From contig NZ_BAAAPN010000057.1 of NCBI RefSeq assembly GCF_039531165.1, positions 62,001 to 126,000 of the forward strand: DNA of 64,000 bases, written 5' to 3'. A model generated the notes under the pieces. That model made no database searches. It worked only from the letters and a program-made list of their open reading frames with translations, and was not told the DNA's origin. This document shows positions 1 to 8,892 of the stretch, one piece after another. The position numbers and the translations under genes are program-made. Position 1 is the first letter of the stretch; the number at the start of each line of letters is the position of its first letter. This stretch comes from Nostocoides_A vanveenii. Lineage in GTDB: Bacteria; Actinomycetota; Actinomycetes; Actinomycetales; Dermatophilaceae.

Positions 1-221
1 CGGAGAGCAACACCTCCGTCGAGGACCTCAACGCCAAGGTCACCAAGCTCAACGAGGAGTCCCAGAAGATGGGCGCGGCCCTGTATGCCGCGACCTCCGC
101 CGCGGACTCCGCGGAGACTCCCGGTGCCGACTCCAGTGCGTCCAGCGACAACGCCTCGGGTGCGAGCGATGACGATGTCGTCGACGCCGAGGTCGTCGAG
201 GACGACGAGGAGAAGAAGTGA
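1..221 (+). CDS. dnaK: DnaK (Hsp70) chaperone, C-terminal end only
   Basis: The window opens inside this gene; reading from base 3 gives the last 72 residues up to a TGA at 219-221. The visible part is the helical lid followed by an unstructured Ser/Ala/Asp-rich tail ending DAEVVEDDEEKK, the acidic terminus usual for actinobacterial DnaK. DnaK is the ATP-dependent Hsp70 that folds client proteins together with DnaJ and the exchange factor GrpE. The stop overlaps the GTG of grpE (GTGA), so the two are translationally coupled. The promoter and expected HspR operator lie outside the window. Confidence 0.93.
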   Translation, partial: ESNTSVEDLNAKVTKLNEESQKMGAALYAATSAADSAETPGADSSASSDNASGASDDDVVDAEVVEDDEEKK

Positions 222-889
222 CCGAGTTCCCCAACACCCCGGCGAGCGACCCCGCGTCGAGCGCTGAGGATGCGGTGAACGCCTCGGCCCACAGTGGCGG
301 CGACGCAGTCGCCAGCGCTGGGGACGCCGTCAACGACGGCAGCGCCCCCGCGGGCCCGGCTTCGGCCGGGCCCGCGGGCGGGGACACGGCATACGACGAT
401 GCGGCGGTCGACCCGGCCGTCGCCGTCGCGCCAGAAGCCCCGGATGCCGTCCACCCGGACACCCTCCTCGCTGCGGAGCGGCTGCACGACCTGCAGCGGC
501 TCAATGCCGAATACGTCAACTACAAGAAGCGCGTCGATCGGGACCGCCCGCTCATTCAGGAGCGCGCGATCGCCGATGTCCTCGAAGCCATGCTTCCCGT
601 CATGGATGACATCCAGGGCGCGCGCGATCACGGTGACCTGACCGGCGGGCCGTTCGCAGCGATCGCCGACAAGCTGGAAGGGACGCTAGGCCGCTTTGGC
701 TTCGAGCGCTTCGGCGCCGTGGGCGAGGCCTTCGACCCCGAGTTCCACGAGGCGCTGATGCACCTGCCCGGTGCCGAGCTTCCGGCTGGTGCGACAACGA
801 CGACCATCGTCCAGGTCCTCCAGCCGGGCTATCGTGCCGGAAACCGGGTCATCCGGCCGGCCCGCGTGGCCGTCTCAGACCCCAGCTGA
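218..889 (+). CDS. grpE: GrpE nucleotide exchange factor
   Basis: 223 residues from a GTG that overlaps the dnaK stop by four bases. Residues 1-80 are a low-complexity Ala/Asp/Gly tail. From about residue 88 the long helix (ERLHDLQRLNAEYVNYKKR) and then the beta-domain signature FGFERFGAVGEAFDPEFHEA near the C-terminus identify GrpE. It releases ADP from DnaK and acts as a thermosensor. It is second in the dnaK-grpE-dnaJ-hspR operon; about 50 bases, with a purine-rich AGGAGAGGAGG stretch, separate it from dnaJ. Confidence 0.95.
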   Translation: MTEFPNTPASDPASSAEDAVNASAHSGGDAVASAGDAVNDGSAPAGPASAGPAGGDTAYDDAAVDPAVAVAPEAPDAVHPDTLLAAERLHDLQRLNAEYVNYKKRVDRDRPLIQERAIADVLEAMLPVMDDIQGARDHGDLTGGPFAAIADKLEGTLGRFGFERFGAVGEAFDPEFHEALMHLPGAELPAGATTTTIVQVLQPGYRAGNRVIRPARVAVSDPS

Positions 890-941
890 GGGATCGATAG
901 CGCTCACGTGAAACCACAGTTCAGGAGAGGAGGACGCCAGG

Positions 942-2000
942 ATGGCTAGTCAGGATTGGTTCGAGAAAGACTTCTACGCGGTCCTCGGCGTCCCCAGCGA
1001 TGCCGACGCGGCGGCCATCAAGAAGGCCTATCGCAAACTCGCGCGACAACACCACCCGGACAAGAACGCCGGGGACGCGGCCGCCGAGCGCAAGTTCAAG
1101 GACATCACCGAGGCCCACTCGGTGCTGTCTGACCCCAAACAGCGTCAGGAGTATGACGCGATCCGCCAGATGGCGCGTGGTGGGGCCCGCTTCACCGCGG
1201 GCGGGCCGGGCGGCGCCACGGGAGGCGCCGGCTTCGAGGATGTCTTCTCCTCGATGTTCGGCGGTGGGCAGGGCGGCAATGTTCGCTTCAACACCGGCGG
1301 TGGTGCCCAACCCGATCTCGAGGACATCCTCGGCGGGCTCTTCGGCCAAGGCGGCTTCGGCGGCCAGGGCGGATACCCTGGCGGTCAAGGTGGATTCCCT
1401 GGCGGCGCAGGCGGTTTCGGCCGGTATGGCGCCCCTCACGGACCGCAGCCGGGTCACGACATCGAGGCCCGCACGACGCTCAGCTTCCGTGAGGCCGTCA
1501 CCGGATCGACCGTCACTTTGTCGGGACTGGACGGGCAGCGGATCACCACCCGCATCCCCGCCGGCGTCAAGGACGGGCAGAAGATCAAGCTGCGCGGCAA
1601 GGGCGGCGAAGGCGATCCAGGCGCCGCCCGCGGTGACCTGATCCTGACGGTGACGGTCGAGAAGCACCCGGTCTTCGGGCGCGAGGGCGACAACCTCACG
1701 CTCGATCTGCCGGTGACCTTCGCCGAGGCAGCCCTCGGTGCGACGGTGGCGGTGCCGACGCTGGACGGCAAGCCGGTCAAAGTCCGCGTGGCCCCCGGCA
1801 CGCCGTCGGGCCGGGTGTTGCGCATCAAGGGGCGTGGGGTGGCGACCAAGTCGCGCACTGGCGACCTGCTTGCGAAGGTGCAGGTCGTTGTGCCACAACG
1901 CCTTTCCGATGAGGCGAAGGCCGCGGTCGAGGCGCTGCGTGAGCAGGAGGCCGGCGTCGACCCGCGCGCTGAGATCTTCGCTGAGGCCGAAAGGGCCTGA
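942..2000 (+). CDS. dnaJ: DnaJ-family co-chaperone without zinc finger
   Basis: 352 residues. The J domain occupies residues 9-75 with the HPD motif at 38-40 that stimulates the DnaK ATPase. A Gly/Phe-rich linker covers about residues 85-165, then the sequence enters the substrate-binding C-terminal domain (DIEARTTLSFREAV). The four CxxCxGxG zinc-binding repeats of class A DnaJ are absent, so this is a class B (CbpA-like) protein although it sits in the dnaK operon. AGGAGAGGAGG lies about 8 bases before the ATG. The gene is followed after 5 bases by hspR. A zinc-containing paralogue may exist elsewhere (inference). Confidence 0.92.
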   Translation: MASQDWFEKDFYAVLGVPSDADAAAIKKAYRKLARQHHPDKNAGDAAAERKFKDITEAHSVLSDPKQRQEYDAIRQMARGGARFTAGGPGGATGGAGFEDVFSSMFGGGQGGNVRFNTGGGAQPDLEDILGGLFGQGGFGGQGGYPGGQGGFPGGAGGFGRYGAPHGPQPGHDIEARTTLSFREAVTGSTVTLSGLDGQRITTRIPAGVKDGQKIKLRGKGGEGDPGAARGDLILTVTVEKHPVFGREGDNLTLDLPVTFAEAALGATVAVPTLDGKPVKVRVAPGTPSGRVLRIKGRGVATKSRTGDLLAKVQVVVPQRLSDEAKAAVEALREQEAGVDPRAEIFAEAERA

Positions 2001-2005
2001 CCCAC

Positions 2006-2446
2006 ATGGCCTTTCACGCATTCGGTCCCGACGACGACGCCCCGGTCTTCGTCATCTCGGTCGCGGCGCAACTTGCCGGTATGCACGCGCAGACCCTTCG
2101 TCAGTACGACCGGCTCGGGCTCGTCACGCCCTCGCGCACCCAGGGCGGAGGCCGCCGCTATTCGGCGCGTGATGTCGTCCGCCTGCGCGAGGTGCAGCGG
2201 CTGACGCAGGACGAAGGGATCTCGCTGGCGGGCATCCTGCGCATCATGACTCTGGAGAATCAGGTCGATGCGCTGCAGGCCCGCGTTGCCGAGTTGACGC
2301 ACGCCCTACGCGAGGCCGAGATCGCCAGTGGGCGAAGGGTTTTCGCGGTTGGACCGACCGGGGACGCAATGGCGATTCGCCCCGGGGAGCGGCCGCGGCA
2401 TACGCGCTCACAGGCGCTGGTGCTCTGGGACGCACTCAGCCGCTGA
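2006..2446 (+). CDS. hspR: HspR, MerR-family heat-shock repressor
   Basis: 146 residues with an N-terminal MerR-type helix-turn-helix (about residues 15-80: VSVAAQLAGMHAQTLRQYDR, then GGRRYSARDVVRLR), followed by a coiled-coil segment (ENQVDALQARVAELTHALRE). HspR represses the dnaK operon and clpB by binding HAIR inverted repeats, with DnaK as co-repressor. Such a site is present upstream of clpB at 14510-14530. It is the last gene of the operon; its start follows the dnaJ stop by five bases, and a hairpin terminator follows. Confidence 0.94.
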   Translation: MAFHAFGPDDDAPVFVISVAAQLAGMHAQTLRQYDRLGLVTPSRTQGGGRRYSARDVVRLREVQRLTQDEGISLAGILRIMTLENQVDALQARVAELTHALREAEIASGRRVFAVGPTGDAMAIRPGERPRHTRSQALVLWDALSR

Positions 2447-2467
2447 ACGACGCGCGGAGACCCCGAG

Positions 2468-2512
2468 AAGAGCCGCCGGCATCTAGCAGAAATGCGAAAG
2501 ACGGCGGCTCTT
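2468..2512 (+). terminator. Rho-independent-like terminator after hspR
   Basis: AAGAGCCGCCG (from 2468) pairs perfectly with CGGCGGCTCTT (ending 2512) across a 23-base loop, and a short T-containing stretch follows. It lies between the convergent hspR and the minus-strand transporter gene and probably serves both. Confidence 0.75.
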
Positions 2513-2533
2513 TCGTTGCCGGGCCACTGCTCG

Positions 2534-4114
2534 TCAGGTGAGGGTCAGCAACTGGGCGATGACGATCTTGGTCACCATCGCCACCGGATAGACGAGTGCG
2601 TAGCCGAGGGCGACACGCTCATCGTGGTTGGTGGCCGAGTTCGCGAAGGCCAGGACGGCCGGCTGGGTCTGGGAGGCGGCGGCATACCCGGCGATGCGTT
2701 GGCCCGATGCCCGCAGCACCCATTTGGCGATGCCGATCAAGGCAATCGCGTGCACGGCCGTGACGAGAACACCGGCTGCAATTAGTTTGAGCCCCAAGGG
2801 GCTTTGGATCGCGTCGACGAATGCGGTGCCGGCGCGGCCGCCGGCATACGCCAAGAAGAGCAGGATGCCGAGCTGGTTGAGGACCTCGATCGACTGGTGC
2901 GGCAGGCTCCAGACGACCGGGCCGGTCCGCTGCAGCCGGCCGAGGATCAGGCCGACGATGAGCGGCCCCGCAGCATGGCCGAGTTCGAGGGTGCCCAGGC
3001 CGGGGATGAGGATCGGGAGTTGGCCGAGCAGGAGCCCGAGCGCGACGCCGACGGCCAGGCCGAGCGGGTTGATGTCGGAGCTGCCGTGCTCGCTGTCGCC
3101 GAGATAGCGGGCCACATCGGCCATCCGCTCCTTCGGCGCGGCGACGCGGATGCGGTCACCGGCCTGCAGGATGAATCCGTCGGTGGCGAGGAAGTCGTGA
3201 TCGGCGCGACGCACGCGGGTGGCGCGGGCGTCATACTTGCGCCACAGCTCGAGGTCGGCGATCGTGCGGCCGTAGAACTGCTTCTGCGAGAGCACCATTC
3301 GCCGGAAGTCGACGTCGCTGCGCTCCTCGTCCAAACGAATCTGGGAAAGCCGGCCGAGTTGCTTGACGACATGGTCGATCGCGCGCTGCGGCCCGATGAC
3401 GAGCACCCGGTCGCCGGTCTTGAGCAGGGTGTCGCCGCGCGAGACATGGATGTCGTTGTCCCCGACCTGATGGCGCGAGAAGAGGACGCGCCCGTATGGC
3501 GTGTAGGTCAGTTCGCGGACGGTCAAGACGTTGTCGCGGGTCACCTTGATCGTGGCATTGCGGATCGGGTCCGGTGCCGCCTCGTCGATGCCGCCCTCGG
3601 GTGGTGCGCTGCGGAGGGCGTATGCCGCGGCCGCCAGCATGATGATCACCCCGCCTGCGTAGGTCAGCCCGTAGGCGACCGTGGGATCGGGGGCCCCGCC
3701 GACGCGCTCGACCGCGGCGGCGAGCGCGGGAGTGTTGGTGTTGGCGCCGGCATACAGGCCCGCGATGGATCCGGGGGTCAGGCCGAGGAGGGCGCCGAGC
3801 CCCCAGCACAGCCCACCCACCGCGGCCAGCGTGGAGGCGACGAGCGCAACCGGCTTCGCGCCGGTCCGAAGCGACGAGAAGAAGGATGGGCCCGCCATCA
3901 CGCCGACGCCATAGGCGAAGAGCGCCAGCCCCACATTGCCGATCATCGCCGGCAGGGCCAACTCGGGATCGATGGCGGACGCACCGAGGGCGACGAAGAG
4001 CACCGCGGCCGGCCCGATCGAGATGCCCTTCACCCGGATATTGCCGAGGGCGGTGCCGAGGGCGAGGAGAACGAAAAGGAGCAGGACGGGCTGCTCGACG
4101 AGGTATGACACCAC
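2534..4114 (-). CDS. YidE/YbjL/AspT-type membrane antiporter with TrkA-C domains
   Basis: About 526 residues. Two blocks of hydrophobic helices (first from SYLVEQPVLLLFVLLALGTA; second after residue 340) flank a cytoplasmic region with two TrkA-C (RCK-C) domains, each ending in a DRVLVIGP- or DRIRVAAP-type strand. This split arrangement is typical of the AspT/YidE duplication family, exemplified by aspartate:alanine exchange; the substrate here is unknown. I place the start at the GTG at 4114 because residues before it are Arg-rich and not family-like; an ATG at 4195 is in frame. The gene converges with hspR and is divergent from the next gene. Confidence 0.82.
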   Translation of the reverse strand: MVSYLVEQPVLLLFVLLALGTALGNIRVKGISIGPAAVLFVALGASAIDPELALPAMIGNVGLALFAYGVGVMAGPSFFSSLRTGAKPVALVASTLAAVGGLCWGLGALLGLTPGSIAGLYAGANTNTPALAAAVERVGGAPDPTVAYGLTYAGGVIIMLAAAAYALRSAPPEGGIDEAAPDPIRNATIKVTRDNVLTVRELTYTPYGRVLFSRHQVGDNDIHVSRGDTLLKTGDRVLVIGPQRAIDHVVKQLGRLSQIRLDEERSDVDFRRMVLSQKQFYGRTIADLELWRKYDARATRVRRADHDFLATDGFILQAGDRIRVAAPKERMADVARYLGDSEHGSSDINPLGLAVGVALGLLLGQLPILIPGLGTLELGHAAGPLIVGLILGRLQRTGPVVWSLPHQSIEVLNQLGILLFLAYAGGRAGTAFVDAIQSPLGLKLIAAGVLVTAVHAIALIGIAKWVLRASGQRIAGYAAASQTQPAVLAFANSATNHDERVALGYALVYPVAMVTKIVIAQLLTLT

Positions 4115-4243
4115 GTCGCACCAGTTTAGTCGGCGGGGCCGGCGCGACCGAATCTCGTCCGGGCGAACGAGGGTCGGCAGCAGCCTTGCTTGCACGGTGG
4201 GCCCGCCCGCCTATGCCCATTTACGCACGACGGGTGGAGGTGA

Positions 4244-5776
4244 ATGCTGACCGCTGTTGGAGAGTGGGGTGTCCAGTGGGTCGCAGGAATTGGTCGCCGC
4301 GTTTCACGGCGCGAGTGTGGTGCCTCAGGGGTCATCGCGCTGGTGCTTGTTGGGGGGGTGACTCTTTCTTCGCCCAGGACGGAGGCAGTGGTTAGTCAGG
4401 CGACGGTGCCCGGCGCGGCAGCCGCAGTTGCCGCGCCGGGGATTGGGATCGGCCCGGCGGCGATGCACCCGGGCGGGAAGGTCACGGTCACCGGGCAGGG
4501 GTGGCTCCCGAATGCGACGGTTGCGATCAGGCTTGGGACTGGCTCCGTCGCAGCTCGGGTGGACGGGACCGGCCGGTTCACGGTCCGGGTCCTGGTGCCC
4601 TGGGCGATGGTGCCGGGGATGGTGACGGTGCGTGCGAGTCAGGGCGGAAGGGCCGCGAACGGTCGGTTGCGGGTGGGCGTGGATTGGCGGATGGCGGGCT
4701 TCAGCAAGGCCCGGAACTTCGTCAACCTGTATGAGAAGCAAGTCACCAAAGGCACCGTCGCCAATCTGAAGGTCGGTGGCAGGTTCGCGGTGGGTGGGGA
4801 GGACCCGGACAATGCCTTCGCCTGGTTGGCGACGTTGGCCGGGCGTGGGTATGCCTGCACGCTTACCGGCAATATCGCCGCCTTCGACCTCGCCTCGCGA
4901 CGGGTCTTGTGGGAGTACCACGAGGACAACCCGAGCGAGATCCAATACTGCAGCGGCGACGGCGGACCCTACCTTGATGCCTCATCTGGCACTATGTGGG
5001 TCGGGCTCCAGCGTTTCATGTTGGAGACCGGCGCGTATGTGTGGGGCTCCCGCGGCGACCTGACCTTCCCCTACGCCGGCAAGCTGTTGGTTGGCGGCAC
5101 ACACTGGGTACGCAGCCTCCCTGGCGCATTCGACCCCAAGGCGGGCGAATTCGCCTGGGTGGCATACGACGCCGGTGTCTTCGAACTGACCCTGACGTCC
5201 GCTGGGGTTCTCTACAGCGTCGGGGGGCCAACCCTGTACGCCACAGACCCGACAACCGGACGCCAGTTGCGGACGCGCAATTATGCTGGCGTCAAGGCGT
5301 TGTCGACGAACGGGAAGGACTTGATCGGGCTGTTCGCGAAGGACGACCCGAACGGTGGAGTCGAGTTGACCCGGGTCAACCCGGAAAATGGTGACCGGCC
5401 CTGGTCGATCGATGTCACCACCGGCATCTGGTCGCAAGTGACGGTGGACGCCGACCGGGCCTACCTGGTCCGGTCCGTCAAGACTCTTCGCGACCGGTAC
5501 CTGGTCGCGGTCGACCTCAACGGCCACGAGAAATGGTCCACGCCGCTGCCGCGACCCGGATGGTTGGACGAGGTCCGCATCACGCAAGCCAATGGCATCC
5601 TCTGTGTCCCGATCGCCGGCGCCCTGACCACCTACGACGCCGCCACCGGACAGCAACTCTCCAGCACCCCGATCACCGACCCCGCCGGTCGCAAGATCAT
5701 CCCCGGCACTGCAATCGTCGACGACGGGCACGTCCACGTCACTTCCACAACCGGCATCTACGACTTGACACTGTGA
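4244..5776 (+). CDS. Secreted PQQ-type beta-propeller protein
   Basis: 510 residues, ATG with GGAGG only a few bases upstream. A hydrophobic segment near residues 28-45 and an Ala-rich linker suggest a signal peptide or N-terminal anchor. Residues about 65-140 form an Ig-like/IPT-like beta module (HPGGKVTVTGQGWLPNATV). The remainder has repeating blades such as AFDLASRRVLWEYH, LYATDPTTGRQL and TYDAATGQQL, typical of PQQ-like quinoprotein repeats. No catalytic residues are recognisable, so an extracellular binding or scaffold role is a guess. It shares the propeller style with the protein at 19307-20932. The 130 bases upstream show nothing else notable. Confidence 0.7.
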   Translation: MLTAVGEWGVQWVAGIGRRVSRRECGASGVIALVLVGGVTLSSPRTEAVVSQATVPGAAAAVAAPGIGIGPAAMHPGGKVTVTGQGWLPNATVAIRLGTGSVAARVDGTGRFTVRVLVPWAMVPGMVTVRASQGGRAANGRLRVGVDWRMAGFSKARNFVNLYEKQVTKGTVANLKVGGRFAVGGEDPDNAFAWLATLAGRGYACTLTGNIAAFDLASRRVLWEYHEDNPSEIQYCSGDGGPYLDASSGTMWVGLQRFMLETGAYVWGSRGDLTFPYAGKLLVGGTHWVRSLPGAFDPKAGEFAWVAYDAGVFELTLTSAGVLYSVGGPTLYATDPTTGRQLRTRNYAGVKALSTNGKDLIGLFAKDDPNGGVELTRVNPENGDRPWSIDVTTGIWSQVTVDADRAYLVRSVKTLRDRYLVAVDLNGHEKWSTPLPRPGWLDEVRITQANGILCVPIAGALTTYDAATGQQLSSTPITDPAGRKIIPGTAIVDDGHVHVTSTTGIYDLTL

Positions 5777-5935
5777 CCCGTTGCCGGCGCCGGAGACCCG
5801 TCCAGCCACCGGACCCGGAGCCCGAGCACCGAGGAAACATGTCGGCGCCGCCACGCGGACGATGACGAAGCTGTGACTTCGACCGCCGCGCCGCCCCAAC
5901 GCAATACCGCGACACCGTGGCCTCGTTGCCGCCGG

Positions 5936-7028
5936 TCACGGGCTGAGAGGAGGGGAGCGTTGCTGGGTGCGCGCCCGGATCGCGGCATTGGCGGGGACCT
6001 CGATGGCGTGGTGGAGCAGTGCGGAGATGCCGAGGGCCAGCGCCAGCACGCCGAGCAGCAGTGCCAGCCCTGGCCCGACTCGCCAGCCGGGATGGGAGAT
6101 CACGGTGTGCTCGATCGTGCGCATCACCAGAATGTGGACCAGATAGAAGGCGAACGACCACTCCCCGAGCCGGACCAAAGTGGGCCGCGAGAACCACCGA
6201 GCGAAGGCGTCGCCCGTGCCCCGTAATTCTGCTGCTCGCCGAGGGCGCCGATGAGCGCGACGAAACCGGGGAGGGTGGCCAGGGCAACGGCATACGGGCG
6301 GCTGGCGTGGCAGGCGATCACCCACCCGACGGCGAGCAACAGCAGCGCCACGGAGGAGCGCATGCGCGGCCAGGCGCGCCCCTGCACCAGGCGACGCCGG
6401 CCACAAACTCCGGCAGGCGCATCAAGGGGACCCGGCTGAGGTCGAGGGTGGCGGTATCGATGGCGAGCGCGGCAGCGAGCGCGCCCAGCGCGGCCCCGAC
6501 AAGGTGTGCCCACGCACCGCGAGCCCGCAGGCGGCCGGCCAGCAGCGCGAGGGCGGGGAAGAGGGCATAGAAGAAGGCCTCGCAGCCCGGCGACCAACTC
6601 ACGGGGTCGCCGGCCTGCGACCACGTGGGCACCCACGAGCTGAGCAGGACGGCGTTGGCGATCGTCGCCGGCCAGCCGCCGGTCGCCGGTCTTGGACCGA
6701 GGCTGGGTGCGATGGTGAAACCGAGGAGAAGGGCCGCGGCGGCCGTCACCAGGTGGAGCGGGACGACGCGCGCGACCCGTCGCCACCAGAAGGCTGCCGC
6801 GCTCGCCGACGGCGGGGTGGACCAGAGCAGGACGAAGCCGGACAGGACGAAGAAGAAGATCACCCCGACGTGCCCGACCCGCCCGACGGTCAGCAGCGAC
6901 CGCTGTGGCTCACCACTGAGGTAGGCCGCGAGGCCGGCGTGGTGGACGAGAACCACCAGGGCAGCGAGCCAGCGGGCACCCGTGAGGGCCGGGAGGTTGC
7001 GAACGTCCCGGTCCGTTGCCCCATTTGT
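5936..7028 (-). pseudogene. Acyltransferase-3 family membrane protein, frameshifted
   Basis: Family features are scattered over three minus-strand frames. The first part (about 7020 down to 6400) reads NLPALTGARWLAALVVLVHH, FFFVLSGFVLLW and WRRVARVVPLHLV, the hallmarks of membrane O-acyltransferases that modify surface polysaccharides. A second frame continues with VGWVIACHASRPYAVALATL down to about 6235, and a third supplies the last helices (WSFAFYLVHILVMRTIEHT, then LALLLGVLALALG) to the stop at 5936. Two frameshifts, near 6400 and 6235, therefore break the gene. No clear start codon is visible near 7030. Either a decayed gene or indel errors; the 160 bases downstream contain nothing recognisable. 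Confidence 0.72.
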
Positions 7029-7033
7029 CGCGT

Positions 7034-7708
7034 TCAGCGGGCTGCGGGCTCGTCGCGGTAGACGACCGTCACCGTGGGATAGCCGAGATTGTGGCCCAGT
7101 GCGGTGAGGAAGTCGCGGCCGTTGTCGCGGGCCGTCTGTTCCAGGCCCGATTCGGCGGCCGCCTGCTGAAGGGCCTGCACGGCCGCCTGGTCCAGTGCCT
7201 CGCGCTGCTCCAGGGGAGTGCCCGCGAAGAAGTCGTTGACGCGGGTGCCGATGCCGCGGTTCTGGGCGACGACCTTGGAGCGGGATTCGTCGATGTTCGG
7301 GGTGGTCAAGGTGGGCGGGGGCACGGTCAGGGTGAGGGCGCCGGCGGCCTTGTCCGCCTTAATGTCGCTCTCGGTCAGCCCGTGCAGGTCGATGAGGGCG
7401 TCGATCGAGCCCTGATAGATGGCCACTCCGCTGTTGGCGTCGAAGATGTCGGGGATGACCTTGTTGACGCCGTGCTCGTCCATGCCGAAGTAGACGGGCA
7501 CCGAATAGGAGCCGGTCGCCGCCCGCAGCTCGGCGGTCTTGCGGATCTCCAGCAAGGTGGTGTCGCCGGGCTTCGGCGTCGACTCGCCGAAGAGCGCGTC
7601 GCGCAAGGTGGCGAGCGGGCCGGCGAAAAGGATCGCCATCGCGAGCACAGCGGCTGCGACGACAGCAAGCGGCACCCACGCCCGCTCACGCGCGCTGGCA
7701 CTCGGCAT
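7034..7708 (-). CDS. DUF4230 domain membrane-anchored protein
   Basis: 224 residues. One N-terminal membrane segment (VPLAVVAAAVLAMAILFAG, about residues 12-30) is followed by an extracytoplasmic domain that begins LLEIRKTAELRAATGSYSVP, matching the DUF4230 pattern, and ends with helices (REALDQAAVQALQQAAAESG). The function of this family is not established. The stop almost abuts the disrupted acyltransferase, suggesting a former two-gene unit. Upstream lies an intergenic stretch carrying two repeat elements. Confidence 0.75.
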   Translation of the reverse strand: MPSASARERAWVPLAVVAAAVLAMAILFAGPLATLRDALFGESTPKPGDTTLLEIRKTAELRAATGSYSVPVYFGMDEHGVNKVIPDIFDANSGVAIYQGSIDALIDLHGLTESDIKADKAAGALTLTVPPPTLTTPNIDESRSKVVAQNRGIGTRVNDFFAGTPLEQREALDQAAVQALQQAAAESGLEQTARDNGRDFLTALGHNLGYPTVTVVYRDEPAAR

Positions 7709-7799
7709 ACGTGCTTCTCCCTCTGGCCCCGTTGCCTAACTTCTGCTGCGGCCGTGTCGCGAAAGTCATTGTGGACGGGGTCCCCACGAAGTATCGGAG

Positions 7800-7822
7800 C
7801 TGGGTCCCACGCTCTGCGTGGG
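7800..7822. repeat. Dispersed 23-bp hairpin element, copy 1
   Basis: The 23-base segment contains CCCACGC-TCT-GCGTGGG, a perfect 7-bp stem with a 3-base loop. The exact reverse complement of all 23 bases recurs at 60724-60746, 53 kb away, inside the second 22-bp tandem repeat locus. It sits in the intergenic region between the DUF4230 gene and the MOSC gene. Confidence 0.7.
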
Positions 7823-7855
7823 CCGAAGGAGCGGAGAACTTCGAGGGGTGTCCTA

Positions 7856-7930
7856 GCAAAGGTTAGGTGTCCTCGAGCACGGTAGACCCTGCTGGAGGAC
7901 ACCTAACCTGTGTCAGCAGGGTTTAGGTCA
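7856..7930. repeat. Intergenic inverted repeat, family A, copy 1
   Basis: GGTTAGGTGTCCTC (7861-7874) and GAGGACACCTAACC (7895-7908) are perfect 14-bp inverted arms around a 20-base loop containing GAGCACGGTAGACCCTGCTG. The following CAGCAGGGTTTAGGTC supplies the TAA stop of the MOSC gene. The same core recurs as a tandem cluster at 23640-23806. Its position beyond gene 3' ends suggests a terminator-like or REP-like element. Confidence 0.75.
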
Positions 7931-8525
7931 AGGGGCGGCGCACAGTCACGACATCGCCCGCGTGGATCGGGCCCGCCAGGACGACGCGTGCGTTGAGCCC
8001 GCGCAGGCGCAGCGGGCGGCCGACCTTGCCGTTGACGAAGCGCATCGCCTCCGCGCCGAAGCGCGCGACGAACTTCTTGCAGCCCGCATGCGGTTGCTCG
8101 GTCACCTCGATCACCGCGCCCGGGGCGTCGGGGTCACCGAAGAGCAGGCGCGTCCCCGCCGGGAGGTTGTCGTGCGAGAGGTCGAGGTCGAGATAGAGCT
8201 GGTCGCCGGCGAGCGGCTCCAGGGCCGGGTCGCCAGCCAGGAAGGCCACCATCGGGTGGCTCATGACGTTGAGCTGCATGTCGGGGTGCGGACCGCCATC
8301 GGGCGACCGCGACGAGCCGCGATCAGCCCAGTTGTCACCTTCCATCCCGCATGCCGGGTCCAGCCTCCCGACGTCGAGCACCTCACGCTCGCCCACGGCC
8401 GGGCGCCTGACGATGAGTTTGAGTGTCCCCGAATCCTTCGGCGCGGCATGGAGTTCCGGCAGAAACGCGGCCAACTCCTCCGGCGTGCGGTGGTGCGCGG
8501 CGGAAGGAAGGGGCAGAGCGGTCAT
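7923..8525 (-). CDS. MOSC domain protein
   Basis: About 200 residues from the ATG at 8525 (MTALPLPS); an upstream in-frame ATG at 8567 is less likely. The C-terminal half has MOSC features: ACGMEGDNWADRG, then PHAGCKKFVARFGAEAMRF with the conserved Cys, and RGLNARVVLAGPIHAGDVV. MOSC domains bind a sulfur carrier or molybdenum cofactor, as in molybdenum cofactor sulfurases and YiiM-like reductases. The substrate is unknown. The stop codon lies inside repeat element family A. It is divergent from the small RraB-like gene. Confidence 0.82.
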   Translation of the reverse strand: MTALPLPSAAHHRTPEELAAFLPELHAAPKDSGTLKLIVRRPAVGEREVLDVGRLDPACGMEGDNWADRGSSRSPDGGPHPDMQLNVMSHPMVAFLAGDPALEPLAGDQLYLDLDLSHDNLPAGTRLLFGDPDAPGAVIEVTEQPHAGCKKFVARFGAEAMRFVNGKVGRPLRLRGLNARVVLAGPIHAGDVVTVRRPLT

Positions 8526-8599
8526 GACGGAATTGTGGATCACCCGGCTCGCCGTGCGTCGACCCATTTCGGCGGGTGGTCCGTCATACGATCCTGACC

Positions 8600-8872
8600 A
8601 TGACGGAGCACCTGCTGGTCTTCCCCGAGCGCGACGACGCCGACGAGGTCGCGCAGGAGCTACGCGACGAGGGCTTCACCGAGATCCGCGTGATCCGGCA
8701 GCCACTCGCGGGCGAGGACGACCCCGAGGCCGACGAGTGGGCCGTCTATGTGCGCGAAGCCAATGTGGCCGACGAGACGGGTCCCGTGGCGGATGGGCTG
8801 CGCGATCGCTTCGAGGCCACGGTCGCCGACCGCGGCGGGTGGTACGACCCCGAGCCGGAGTCGCGCTATTAA
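8600..8872 (+). CDS. Small RraB-like protein
   Basis: 90 residues from the ATG at 8600. The pattern LLVFPERDDADEVAQELRDEGF, then DEWAVYV near residue 47 and a C-terminal RGGWYDPEPE resembles the RraB/DUF695 ferredoxin-like fold, in which RraB inhibits RNase E. The match is by general pattern only, so the regulatory role is tentative. The gene is divergent from the MOSC gene with a short shared promoter region and is followed by a dead PIN gene. Confidence 0.55.
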   Translation: MTEHLLVFPERDDADEVAQELRDEGFTEIRVIRQPLAGEDDPEADEWAVYVREANVADETGPVADGLRDRFEATVADRGGWYDPEPESRY

Positions 8873-8892
8873 GAAGACGTAGTCCACCCCGA

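Noticed and set aside
921..2021. Long minus-strand open frame opposite dnaJ
   Set aside because: It is a GC-rich shadow of dnaJ with low-complexity composition and no family features; similar shadows lie opposite most real genes here.
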